From contig JAKFEW010000139.1 in the NCBI GenBank assembly GCA_036675505.1, forward strand, positions 124,001 through 188,000: a stretch of DNA of 64,000 nucleotides, read 5' to 3'. Origin of the DNA: JAKFEW01 sp036675505. GTDB lineage: Bacteria; Cyanobacteriota; Sericytochromatia; S15B-MN24; JAQBPE01. The notes beneath the pieces were generated by a model, which was not told where the DNA came from, did no database searches, and saw nothing but the letters and a program-made list of their open reading frames with translations. The position numbers were made by a program, and so were the translations under genes. The stretch's first letter is position 1. Each line of letters begins with the position of its first letter. This document shows, one piece after another, positions 19,962-27,450 of the stretch.

Positions 19962-20094
19962 GGGAGGGCCTCCGGAAATGTTGATAGCTAAGGCGGGGGT
20001 AAGTGGTGATTAAGATATAGTAAAGCTCACCGAAAACTTGCTAACGCGATCCCACCCCACAGCGGGGGAGTGGTGGCTTGATTCTCCCGCGCCC

Positions 20095-20610
20095 TCAGCG
20101 CGGGAAGTAAGCCGTGATCGCGATCCGAACCGACCCCGGCGACCCACCCGCCGGGTTCACCACGCCATACGGCGCCAGCGGCACGCTGAAAAACGTCCGC
20201 AGCGTCGTCCCGCCCGGCCCCTCGAAGGTCCGCACCATCAGCGGCATCCGCGCCGCCGCCGCGCCCGCCCGCACGTTGGCCTGGACCACGCCGCGGCGCA
20301 TCGCGCCATTCGACCGGACGACCTTCGTGGGGCCGGCCTGCAGCGCGATGCTGCTGCCCAGCACCTGGCGCAGCAGGCCGTCGTAGATCGGGTTGCCCGT
20401 GTGGATGGCCGAGGTCGACGCCGACAGCGAGAAGGCGCCCGACCGCTCCATCTGGCCGCTGAGCGGCGCCGAGCCCCACACGCCCGGCGCGAGCGCGGGG
20501 GCCTGGGCCTCGACGCGGCTGCGCGAGGGGTCGGCCGATGCCGCTACGGCGGGTGCCGTCCAGGCGCCCATGACCACGGCGGTGGCGAGGAGGCAGGCAA
20601 CGCGCGGCAC
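20095..20610 (-). CDS. Small exported protein of unknown function
   Basis: 171 residues with a signal peptide (MPRVACLLATAVVMGAWTAPAVAA, cleavage after AVAA). The mature part is Ala/Gly/Pro/Val rich with no recognised domain; segments such as IHTGNPIYDGLLRQVLGSS and TFEGPGGTTLRTFFSVPLAPYG suggest a beta-rich fold. Only the signal-peptide region contains cysteine. It starts 4 nt after the stop of the exported M18 aminopeptidase, so the two are almost certainly cotranscribed and both are exported. Confidence 0.68.
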   Translation of the reverse strand: MPRVACLLATAVVMGAWTAPAVAASADPSRSRVEAQAPALAPGVWGSAPLSGQMERSGAFSLSASTSAIHTGNPIYDGLLRQVLGSSIALQAGPTKVVRSNGAMRRGVVQANVRAGAAAARMPLMVRTFEGPGGTTLRTFFSVPLAPYGVVNPAGGSPGSVRIAITAYFPR

Positions 20611-20614
20611 GCCG

Positions 20615-22054
20615 TCAGTCTCCCTTGAGGAAGACCGCGAAGAAGCGCTTCAGCGCGAAAACGTCGGCCTTGGAGGACAGCTCGAAGGTGCCATGCATCG
20701 CGAGGAGCGGCACGCCCACGTCGACCACGTCCATGTTCAGCTCCTGGAGATCGGCGCCGATCGTGGCGCCGCCGCCGCCGTCGACCTTGTACGAGTAGGT
20801 CTGCCAGGGCACCTTGCTCTTGGCGAGCAGGCTACGCAGGCGGCCACGCAGCGCGGGTGAGCCATCGAAGCCCGGGCGCATGCTCTTGATTGTGAGCCCG
20901 TGGCCCAGCCTGGCCGTGTTGAGCGGGTCTTCGGTGTTCGGGAAAAGCGGGTTGAGGCCCTGCGAGACGTCGGCCGACAGCGCCTCGGAGTGCTCGAGCA
21001 TCGCCGACAGGGCCTCCGCCGGCGCGTCGCCGCGCCCTTCGCGCGCCACCAGCCGCTCGAGGGTGGCCTCGAGGAAGCGGCTGCGCACGCCGGTGTTGTT
21101 GGTGTTGCCGACTTCTTCATGGTCCACCAGGTAGACCAGGGTCGTGCGCTCCGGGGTCCCGTCGAGGTCCATCATCGCGCGCGCGGCCACGAACGAGCAC
21201 AGGCCGTCATCCTGGCCATACGAGCCGATCAGCGCGCGGTCGAGGCCCACCTCGCGCGGCGGGCCGGCGGGCACGAAGGCCAGCTCAGCCGAGACGAAGT
21301 CCTCCTCGACCAGGCCGTAGCGGGATTTCAGCTCGTCGAGGAAGGCCTGGCGGGCCGTGCCACCCGGCGCGCTCGGCAACGACGCCGCGAGCAGGCCGAG
21401 CTCGTCGCCCTTGAACACGGCATCGGCCGTGCGCGTGCGCATATCCTTGTCCACGTGCGGTGCGAGGTCCGGCAACACGAAGACCGGATCGCCCGGCCGC
21501 TCGCCGATCGAGACGTCGACCAGCCGGCCGTCCGCCCGTGCGACCTGGCCGACCAGCGCCAGCGGCAGGTTCGCCCACTGGTAGCGCTTGATGCCGCCGT
21601 AGGGTGCGGTCATCAGCATGACCATGTTGTCGGCGGTGCGCACCGGCTTGACGCGCAGCTCGAGGCGCGGCGAGTCCAGGTGGGCGCCGATCAGGCGCAC
21701 GCCGTCTTTGAGCGGCTTGCGGCCGGCGATCATCAGCAGCAGCGCGCGGCCGCGGTTGGCGAGGTAGTAGCGCGCGCCGGGCCGCCACGCCGCGTTCGCG
21801 CCGAAGGGCTTGAAGCCGGCGCCGGCCGCCTGGTCCGCCAGGTAGTTGGTGCGCTGCAAGGGCACGCGCGCCGCCCCCAGGAAGCGCATGTACCGATCCG
21901 CGAAGTCGTGGGTGGCGCGCCGATCGGCGTCGTTCATGTGGACCCACGCGGGGCCGGCCTTGTCGGCTTCGGCGGCGAACGCGGGGGCTCCGGGGGCGAT
22001 GGGAGTGGCGATCAAGGCGAAGGCCGCCAGCGCGCCGGTCAGGCCATGTCTCAC
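20615..22054 (-). CDS. Exported M18-family aminopeptidase
   Basis: 479 residues from a GTG start that overlaps the rhodanese stop (GTGA); the frame remains open further upstream through the rhodanese gene. M18 zinc-peptidase motifs: VRLIGAHLDSPRLEL (first His/Asp), VYLVDHEEVGNTNNTG (catalytic Glu pair), IGSYGQDDGLCSF, and the C-terminal LLAMHGTFELSSKADVFALKR with the last His ligand. M18 enzymes are normally cytosolic aspartyl aminopeptidases of about 430-480 residues; this one begins with a plausible signal peptide, MRHGLTGALAAFALIATPIA to PAFAA, so it is probably periplasmic. Confidence 0.85.
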   Translation of the reverse strand: MRHGLTGALAAFALIATPIAPGAPAFAAEADKAGPAWVHMNDADRRATHDFADRYMRFLGAARVPLQRTNYLADQAAGAGFKPFGANAAWRPGARYYLANRGRALLLMIAGRKPLKDGVRLIGAHLDSPRLELRVKPVRTADNMVMLMTAPYGGIKRYQWANLPLALVGQVARADGRLVDVSIGERPGDPVFVLPDLAPHVDKDMRTRTADAVFKGDELGLLAASLPSAPGGTARQAFLDELKSRYGLVEEDFVSAELAFVPAGPPREVGLDRALIGSYGQDDGLCSFVAARAMMDLDGTPERTTLVYLVDHEEVGNTNNTGVRSRFLEATLERLVAREGRGDAPAEALSAMLEHSEALSADVSQGLNPLFPNTEDPLNTARLGHGLTIKSMRPGFDGSPALRGRLRSLLAKSKVPWQTYSYKVDGGGGATIGADLQELNMDVVDVGVPLLAMHGTFELSSKADVFALKRFFAVFLKGD

Positions 22055-22428
22055 TTGCCACCCTCGACGGGGCCGCCGGCCGCGCTCCAGGCTCGCCAGC
22101 CGCCGTCCATACTTTGAACGTCGAGGTAGCCCATCTTCTGGAGGATGTCGCACACCAGCGCGGAGCGGTATCCGCCGCCGCAATAGCAGACCAGCGGGGC
22201 GTTCTTGTCGGGGAAGACCGACTCGACGTCGCGCTCGATCACGCCCTTGCCGAGGTGCATGGCACCCGCGGCCTTGCCTGCGGCGACCTCGCTCTCCTCG
22301 CGGACGTCTACGAGCGTAAAGGGCTCGCCGCCCGCCTGGCGACGGAGGACGTCCGCCACGGTGCACTCACGGACGCGCGACTTGGCGTCCTCCACAATGG
22401 CCAGGAATCCGGGGTTGTGCTGCTTCAT
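22051..22428 (-). CDS. Single-domain rhodanese-like sulfurtransferase
   Basis: 125 residues (ATG at 22426-22428; a GTG two codons upstream is possible). One rhodanese domain with the active-site loop in PLVCYCGGGYRSALVCDIL: the catalytic Cys precedes GGGYRS, a length-six loop typical of thiosulfate sulfurtransferases. TLVDVREESEVAAGKAAGAMHLG is the conserved N-terminal half. It has no signal peptide, whereas the coupled downstream aminopeptidase does, so the pair may be linked only by transcription. Confidence 0.87.
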   Translation of the reverse strand: MKQHNPGFLAIVEDAKSRVRECTVADVLRRQAGGEPFTLVDVREESEVAAGKAAGAMHLGKGVIERDVESVFPDKNAPLVCYCGGGYRSALVCDILQKMGYLDVQSMDGGWRAWSAAGGPVEGGK

Positions 22429-22437
22429 GGCCACATT

Positions 22438-22465
22438 CTACCCGGCCGGGTGCCCGGCCGGGTAG
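22438..22465 (-). terminator. GC-rich hairpin between the 71-aa gene and the rhodanese gene
   Basis: Perfect 13-bp inverted repeat CTACCCGGCCGGG / CCCGGCCGGGTAG with a 2-nt centre. It ends 10 nt before the rhodanese start and lies 10 nt after the 71-aa gene's stop (minus strand), so it could be a partial terminator or a leader structure. Confidence 0.6.
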
Positions 22466-22475
22466 AGATGGGACG

Positions 22476-22691
22476 CTATTTGGCGTTGTGGCGGGTCGCG
22501 TCGTTGAACTTCTGGGTGATCTGCTCTTCGACGCCGCCGCCGCCGCCGCCCTCCGGCAGCGGCTCGGGGGTCCGCTGGTTCGGGCGGACCTCCGCCTGCT
22601 CGGCGGACGGCTGCTCGTTGTGCCGCTGGGACGACTCGCCGACGTAGCCGGGCGTGCCGGGGATGGGATCGCGGTTCTTGAATCCGGGCAT
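22476..22691 (-). CDS. Small hydrophilic protein, 71 aa, unknown function
   Basis: Supported mainly by a near-ideal Shine-Dalgarno: AGGAGGACACGTTC precedes the ATG. The protein is polar and likely disordered: MPGFKNRDPIPGTPGYVGES, then Gln/Glu/Arg-rich residues, a run of six glycines (about residue 48) and a C-terminal EEQITQKFNDATRHNAK. No Cys, no membrane segment. No family recognised. It is followed by a hairpin and then the rhodanese gene. Confidence 0.6.
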   Translation of the reverse strand: MPGFKNRDPIPGTPGYVGESSQRHNEQPSAEQAEVRPNQRTPEPLPEGGGGGGVEEQITQKFNDATRHNAK

Positions 22692-22755
22692 GAACGTGTC
22701 CTCCTACTGCTTCCACCGTAGCGCCGGGGGTGAAGGAGGGGCAACGCTCAGGCGT

Positions 22756-23301
22756 TCAGGCTGCGGCGGCGGCCTCGCCGAGCAGGTGGGCGAGCGCGTG
22801 GGCGATCGCCGGCTGGTCGTGGTTGAGCGGCCCGGCCGCGAGCGAGCGGTGGATCATGAGCGCGCCGCGCGCCTGGCCCGCCGGAGCGAGCAGCGGGAAC
22901 ACGTAGAGGAACCCGATGTTCGCGGCCGCCGAGCTGCCGAGCAGCCAGGTCTTGAAGGCCGGCGGGAAAGGCTCGGGGTCTGCGTCCGCCACCTCACCCA
23001 TGTAGAGCAGCGGCTTGCCTTCGGTCACGGCGCGCGCCATGAACTCGCCGACCTGCCCCGCCGCCATCGCCGCGAGGGCGCCGGTCGCCCCGCCGTCCAC
23101 CGCCGCGAAGGGGCCGCCCGAGAGGCGACCGTTCGCATCGGCCCAGGCGATCGCCATCGCGTCACCCGCGTCGACCTGCTGGAGCAGCGCGAGCGCCTGC
23201 TCCCCGGCCGTCTCGGGCGCCGCCAGACGGATCGGGTCGGCCATGTGCGGCGGGATGTCGAAGGGCGCCGGGGCCTTGAAAGGAATTGCGGTTACGGGCA
23301 T
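22756..23301 (-). CDS. Hypothetical protein, possibly GAF-like
   Basis: 181 residues, acidic and Ala-rich, starting MPVTAIPFKAPAPFDIPPHM with a GGAGA site upstream. The second half, ANIGFLYVFPLLAPAGQARG to LMIHRSLAAGPLNHDQP, has the pattern of the last strands and helix of a GAF domain (small-molecule sensing), ending in a helix LNHDQPAIAHALAHLLGEAA. The N-terminal half has a helix followed by DAGDAMAIAWADANGRLSGG, also compatible with GAF. No output domain is attached. Treat as a tentative fold assignment only. Confidence 0.5.
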   Translation of the reverse strand: MPVTAIPFKAPAPFDIPPHMADPIRLAAPETAGEQALALLQQVDAGDAMAIAWADANGRLSGGPFAAVDGGATGALAAMAAGQVGEFMARAVTEGKPLLYMGEVADADPEPFPPAFKTWLLGSSAAANIGFLYVFPLLAPAGQARGALMIHRSLAAGPLNHDQPAIAHALAHLLGEAAAAA

Positions 23302-23478
23302 AGGGCGTCTCCAAGCGAAGCGGGATCTAAGATCTCTCTCGTGGGGTGGGTGGGTGGGGCGGCTGGAAGGAGCGAAGCGACTGAAGCGCTGTGACGGGCA
23401 TCAATAATCTCCGTGCCAAACTGGGTACAATGGTTGTGGGCCACGGCCCAAATCCACCTTAGAAGGAGGTATTTGCGT

Positions 23479-23541
23479 ATGAGTCATGACAGTAACAATT
23501 TCCTCGAGGTGTTGAAGGCTCTGGGCCGGCCTACCCGGTAA
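23479..23541 (+). CDS. 20-residue micro-ORF with strong Shine-Dalgarno
   Basis: A 63-nt ORF encoding MSHDSNNFLEVLKALGRPTR and a TAA stop. AAGGAGG (23463-23469) lies 9 nt upstream of the ATG, among the best ribosome-binding sites in the window, and a perfect terminator hairpin follows 50 nt after the stop. A possible -10 (TACAAT, 23426-23431) precedes it, without a clear -35. Codon use is less GC-extreme than the neighbours (AGT, CAT, AAT, TTG). The final LKALGRPTR resembles the start of ArsR-type helix-turn-helix domains, so it could be a remnant, a leader peptide or a functional microprotein. A 6-bp hairpin (23552-23569) follows the stop. Confidence 0.5.
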   Translation: MSHDSNNFLEVLKALGRPTR

Positions 23542-23590
23542 AAAGTGTCCTTTCAGCTGGAAGGCTGAACCACCCTTACGCTGACGAGCT

Positions 23591-23620
23591 CCAGGGGCGT
23601 TCCGAAAGGAACGCCCCTGG
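23591..23620. terminator. Perfect GAAA-loop terminator between micro-ORF and malQ
   Basis: 13-bp perfect stem CCAGGGGCGTTCC / GGAACGCCCCTGG closed by a GAAA tetraloop, followed by TTGTCTT on the plus strand. It sits between convergent units (micro-ORF and malQ) and can serve both. Confidence 0.88.
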
Positions 23621-23626
23621 TTGTCT

Positions 23627-25174
23627 TCAGCCGGCATGCACCTCGATCGCGTCCGCCCCATGCGGCAGCTTCGGCTTGGCGGCCTCCGGCGTGCGGCCGA
23701 ACATGACCGCCATCTCCGCGAGATGCCCTGCGATGCCCTCCGTCAGCTGGCCCGGCTCATAGCGCCAGCCCCAGTTGCCCGCGGCCACGGCGGGCGTGTT
23801 CATGCGCGCTTCGCTGCCGAGGTCGAGCAGGTCCTGCGCCGGCACCACCGCCAGGCGGGCGACGCTGGCCTGGGCTTCGCGGATCAGCGCCCAGGTGAAG
23901 CCCTCGGCGTCCGTGTTCATGTAGCGCAGCGCGTAGTCGCGCTCGTCCTCGGGGGCACTCTCGAACCAGCCGCGGCTGGTGTCGTTGTCGTGGGTGCCCG
24001 TGTAGACCACGCAGTTCGGCACGAAGTTGTGCGGCAGGTAGGCGTTCGCCGGGTCGCCGAAGGCGAACTGCAGGATCTTCATGCCAGGTAGCGCGAACTG
24101 GTCACGCAGCGCCTCGACCGGCGGCGTGATCAGGCCGAGGTCCTCGGCGATGATGGGCAGATCCTCGCCGAGCGCCTTTTGCAGCGCCTTGAAGAGCTTG
24201 TCGCCAGGGCCCTTGACCCAGCGGCCCTTGATGGCCGTCTTCTCGCCCGCCGGCACCTCCCAGTAGGCTTCGAAGCCGCGGAAGTGATCGACGCGCACGA
24301 GGTCGTACAGGTTCAAGGCCTGGCGCGTGCGTGCCACCCACCAGGCGTATCGGCCGCGCGCCATCGCGTCCCAGCGGTACAGCGGGTTGCCCCAGAGCTG
24401 GCCGGTCGCGGAGAAGTAATCGGGTGGCACGCCCGCCACCACGGTGGGGTTGCCCTGGTCGTCGATGTGGAAGAGCGCGCGGTGCGCCCAGGCGTCCGCG
24501 CTGTCGAAGGCCACGAAGATCGGCACGTCGCCGATGATGTGGATGCCGCGCGCGTGCGCATGCTCCCGCAGCGCCGCCCACTGGTCGAAGAAGACCCATT
24601 GCGAGAAGCGCGCGTAGGCGATCGCGTCGGCATGCTCCTTCCGGAAGGCCGAAAGCGCCGCCTTGTCCCGCGTGGCGAGTCCGAGCGGCCACTCGTTCCA
24701 CGATACGCCGCCCTGGGCGCTCTTGATCGCGCGGAAGAGCGCGTAATCATCGAGCCATGAGGCCTCGCGCTTGCAGAACGCCGCGAAGCGGTCGTGGTCT
24801 TCGGGCTCGGCGAGCGCCTTGAAGCCCACCCAGGCGAGGTGGAGCGCGCCGACCTTGAAGTTCACGACCTGCCCGTAGTCGATCAACGTGCCGTTGGCGG
24901 GCGCGTCGGCCAGGGCCCCTTCTTCGAGCCAGCCCTGCTCTACGAGGGCCGTCAGGTCGATCAGCAGCGGATTCCCGGCGAAGGCCGAGAAGGTCTGATA
25001 CGGCGAGTCGCCGTAGCCCGTGGGGCCGATCGGCAGGACCTGCCAATATTGCTGGCGCGCTTCGGCGAGCCAATCCACGAAGGCGTAGGCTTCGGGGCCG
25101 AGGTCGCCGATGCCGTGGCCGCCGGGCAGGGATGTCGGGTGTAGCAGAATGCCGCTGGCGCGCGAGAGAGACAT
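23627..25174 (-). CDS. malQ: 4-alpha-glucanotransferase (amylomaltase)
   Basis: 515 residues, GH77. Transfers alpha-1,4-glucan segments between maltodextrins, working with a glucan phosphorylase (encoded at 59.8 kb). Family marks: SGILLHPTSLPGGHGIGDLG at the N-terminus, WQVLPIGPTGYGDSPYQTFS, the catalytic Asp in LVRVDHFRGFEAYW, acid/base Glu in PIIAEDLGLITP, and VVYTGTHDNDTSRGW. The start MSLSRASG is preceded by GAAGGAG. A NYN-domain gene lies 30 nt upstream on the same strand. It ends just before the shared terminator. Confidence 0.95.
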   Translation of the reverse strand: MSLSRASGILLHPTSLPGGHGIGDLGPEAYAFVDWLAEARQQYWQVLPIGPTGYGDSPYQTFSAFAGNPLLIDLTALVEQGWLEEGALADAPANGTLIDYGQVVNFKVGALHLAWVGFKALAEPEDHDRFAAFCKREASWLDDYALFRAIKSAQGGVSWNEWPLGLATRDKAALSAFRKEHADAIAYARFSQWVFFDQWAALREHAHARGIHIIGDVPIFVAFDSADAWAHRALFHIDDQGNPTVVAGVPPDYFSATGQLWGNPLYRWDAMARGRYAWWVARTRQALNLYDLVRVDHFRGFEAYWEVPAGEKTAIKGRWVKGPGDKLFKALQKALGEDLPIIAEDLGLITPPVEALRDQFALPGMKILQFAFGDPANAYLPHNFVPNCVVYTGTHDNDTSRGWFESAPEDERDYALRYMNTDAEGFTWALIREAQASVARLAVVPAQDLLDLGSEARMNTPAVAAGNWGWRYEPGQLTEGIAGHLAEMAVMFGRTPEAAKPKLPHGADAIEVHAG

Positions 25175-25204
25175 GGTTGACTCCTTCTGGTTCGGAAGGT
25201 GATT

Positions 25205-25777
25205 CTAACCCCGCCGACCGACCTCGGCCAGCCCCTGCGCCGTGATCGGCGCGCGCGCGTCACATGCGGCGATGAGGTCGGCATGGGCCGTGCCGGGGAA
25301 GAAACGCAGCGTCACATGCACCCCGGCAGCCCGCACGTCCTCGACGGCCGGCACGAAATCGCTGTCGCCCGCGAGCAGGATCGCCTTGCCGATTTCGCCG
25401 CGCCAGGCCAGTCGCACGAGGTCGACCGCGAGCGCCACGTCGGTGCGCTTCTGCTCGTAGTACCAGTCGCCCGACTTGCTGCCGCCCCGGCGCTCGACCA
25501 CGCCTTCGCGCACGACCCAGCGCGGCTGGCGCTTCAAGAACTCGATGAAGGTCAGCTTGCGCGCATGCACCGCAAATTCGGCGGGCAGCGGCGGGTCGGA
25601 GACCCAGGGCATGGCGTGGTAGTAAAACACCCGCCAGGGCTTGGCCCCGCCGGCCAGCCAGCCGGGCAGCAGCTTGAGATCGAGCTGCAACGGCACGCCG
25701 GTGCGCACGGCGAGCGGGCCCTGGACCAGGTGGTCGAGGTAGGCGGCATCGATGAAAATCGCGAGACGATCGGACAC
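25205..25777 (-). CDS. NYN-domain (PIN-like, LabA/DUF88) putative ribonuclease
   Basis: 190 residues from a GTG at 25775-25777 (VSDRLAIFIDAAYLDHL); the sequence before it is not conserved-looking. NYN-domain acidic residues are present: IFIDAAYLD at the N-terminus, KRTDVALAVDLVRLA in the centre, and AILLAGDSDFVPAVEDVRAAG, the D-x-D metal site. The family cleaves RNA or acts in regulation (LabA in cyanobacterial clock output). It is separated by 30 nt from malQ and may be cotranscribed with it; no functional link is claimed. Confidence 0.82.
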   Translation of the reverse strand: MSDRLAIFIDAAYLDHLVQGPLAVRTGVPLQLDLKLLPGWLAGGAKPWRVFYYHAMPWVSDPPLPAEFAVHARKLTFIEFLKRQPRWVVREGVVERRGGSKSGDWYYEQKRTDVALAVDLVRLAWRGEIGKAILLAGDSDFVPAVEDVRAAGVHVTLRFFPGTAHADLIAACDARAPITAQGLAEVGRRG

Positions 25778-25793
25778 GCCGGCATGGTGCCAC

Positions 25794-25825
25794 AAAAAAG
25801 GGCGGGGCGCCCAAGCGCCCCGCCC
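25794..25825 (-). terminator. Intrinsic terminator of the SLH outer membrane protein gene
   Basis: 11-bp stem GGGCGGGGCGC / GCGCCCCGCCC with a 4-nt loop, 13 nt after the stop, followed on the minus strand by a T6 run (A6 at 25794-25799). Confidence 0.92.
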
Positions 25826-25838
25826 GATCGTGGATCGG

Positions 25839-27212
25839 CTAGAAGCTGAAGCCCACGCCGACGTTGCCACCGACCGTGTCGATGACCGAGCCCGAGAAGT
25901 CGCCCTGCGCGGTGTACAGGTCGAACGGCATCTGCCAGTTGTTCAACCCGACCGTCAGCGCGATGTTCGGCGAGACGTAGAAGTCCAGGCCCACGCCGTA
26001 GTTGGTGAGCATCGTGCCCACGGAGTTGATGTAGTTAACCGGCTGGAAGTTCTGGTTCCAGCGGCCGCCGGTCAAGAGCGCTGCCTGACCGAGGTTGCCC
26101 CAGATTTCCAGGTTGTCGAGCGGCATCACGCTGAGCGTGCCGCCGTAGGTGGCGCCCACGTAGGTGGTGTATTCGGTCTGGCCCGGGATCGCCGTGCCGA
26201 GGCCGACGTTGGCACCCACGTAGGGGATCAGCTGGACCATGCCCCACTTGAGATCCGAGTAGCCGAGGCGGAACTCGGTGTCGAGCAGGTTGTTGCTGTA
26301 CAGGTCATACCGGAAGTTCGCGATGCCTTGCAGCATCACGGGCCCCTGGTAGCCGGTGACCATGCCGTTCACTGGGATGACCGTGAACCCGTTTTGGGGG
26401 TTCAGGATGTTGGTGTAGTTCAGCGCTTGCCAGCTGAGCGCGATCGGCGCGTTGGCACGGAAGTTCGGGCGAGACAGCGGCGCGGCCGCGATCTCGGGCT
26501 CAGGCTCTTCCGCCGGCGGCACCACCACCACGGTCGGCGGGCCCGTCTCGATGGGCATCAGGGCGATCGGCGCCCGGCGCATGTCGTCCAGGATCTCCTT
26601 CGAGATCGCGGCCATCTGGTAGCGGGTCACGGCCGTGGTGGGCCGGAAGGTGAGGTCGGGGAAGCCCGTCATCACCTTGTACTTGTCGACGACCGTCGTG
26701 ACGCCCGGCGGCACGGCGGCGCCCAGATCCTTGAAGCGGGTCGCGGTCTCGGAGGGCGCCGCGAGGGCGACCAGGCCATTCTTGTTCGCCGCGTCGAGGA
26801 ACCGGGCCAGGGCTTGCGCCAGCACGAGGCGGCTGACCCGCTCGTCGGTGGTCGGGATCGCGCCGAGCTCCGCGCGGAGATCGGTGAGCGAGCCCTTGGC
26901 AGCGATGTTCTCGGCCGTCACGACCAGGCTTTGGATGGCCTGGTTGAGCTCCGACGTGGTGAGCTCGCGATCGCCGTTGAACTTGCCGTCTTCCATCGCC
27001 AACACGTTGTTGGCGACGGCCACCTGCGACGCGTGGGTCGCCCAGTGGCCGCCCGGCATGTCGGCAATCTGGACGTCTGACGACATCTTGATCAGGTCCG
27101 CCCGGATGGCAGGCTTCGCCTCCATCGATGTATCTTCGGCCTGAGCGAAGGCCGGGGTGGATCCCAGCACGGCCGCCAGGGCCAAAGTAAGCGCGAGGTA
27201 ACGATTAGCCAT
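25839..27212 (-). CDS. SLH-domain outer membrane beta-barrel protein
   Basis: 457 residues from MANRYLALTLALAAVLGSTPAFA (signal peptide), with GGGGGAGG just upstream; the ORF's earlier ATG is part of a palindrome. Residues about 40-110 and 175-235 resemble S-layer homology modules (PGGHWATHASQVAVANNVLA; RFKDLGAA to YKVMTGFPDLTFRPTTAVTR), which bind cell-wall polymers. After a Pro-rich linker (ETGPPTVVVVPPAEEPEPEI) comes about 200 residues of alternating beta-strands ending in GVGFSF with a terminal Phe, the usual outer-membrane insertion signal. SLH plus barrel tethers outer membrane to peptidoglycan in Cyanobacteria, Deinococcota and Negativicutes. A minus-strand -10 (TATACT at 27352-27357) is possible and would give a long GC-rich leader. 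Confidence 0.85.
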   Translation of the reverse strand: MANRYLALTLALAAVLGSTPAFAQAEDTSMEAKPAIRADLIKMSSDVQIADMPGGHWATHASQVAVANNVLAMEDGKFNGDRELTTSELNQAIQSLVVTAENIAAKGSLTDLRAELGAIPTTDERVSRLVLAQALARFLDAANKNGLVALAAPSETATRFKDLGAAVPPGVTTVVDKYKVMTGFPDLTFRPTTAVTRYQMAAISKEILDDMRRAPIALMPIETGPPTVVVVPPAEEPEPEIAAAPLSRPNFRANAPIALSWQALNYTNILNPQNGFTVIPVNGMVTGYQGPVMLQGIANFRYDLYSNNLLDTEFRLGYSDLKWGMVQLIPYVGANVGLGTAIPGQTEYTTYVGATYGGTLSVMPLDNLEIWGNLGQAALLTGGRWNQNFQPVNYINSVGTMLTNYGVGLDFYVSPNIALTVGLNNWQMPFDLYTAQGDFSGSVIDTVGGNVGVGFSF

Positions 27213-27223
27213 TATTTCCTCCC

Positions 27224-27237
27224 CCAATCATGATTGG
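27224..27237. promoter_or_regulatory. 14-nt palindrome directly upstream of the SLH gene's ribosome binding site
   Basis: CCAATCATGATTGG is a perfect palindrome that ends 3-4 nt before the GGGGGAGG Shine-Dalgarno. It could bind a dimeric regulator or form a small hairpin in the leader. Confidence 0.45.
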
Positions 27238-27394
27238 ACGATGGCCCCGCAGTCCGGGCGCAGGCCGTCCGGCCTGCCGTCCAGCTCCGCCCGCCTGCTT
27301 ACGGGTCCCGGTCCTGCCGGGCGTACATCCCGTGCGGGACCGTTCGGTCCGAGTATAGGAAGCGCGTTGCTGCGAGCGGAACGAGAGGATTGCC

Positions 27395-27438
27395 GAAAAA
27401 TACGGGCGAGATTGGCCACAGTGGCCAACCCCCGCCCG
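27395..27438 (-). terminator. Terminator of the nagA-nuclease operon
   Basis: Nested inverted repeats: CGGGCG/CGCCCG outside and TTGGCCAC/GTGGCCAA inside (27412-27428, 1-nt centre), followed on the minus strand by ATTTTT. Located 13 nt after the nuclease stop. Confidence 0.85.
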
Positions 27439-27450
27439 GATCCTCGTAAC

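Noticed and set aside
23401..23661. 86-aa minus-strand ORF over the micro-ORF region
   Set aside because: It is antisense to the micro-ORF and its terminator, has no ribosome binding site and includes the malQ end; the plus-strand elements are better explained.
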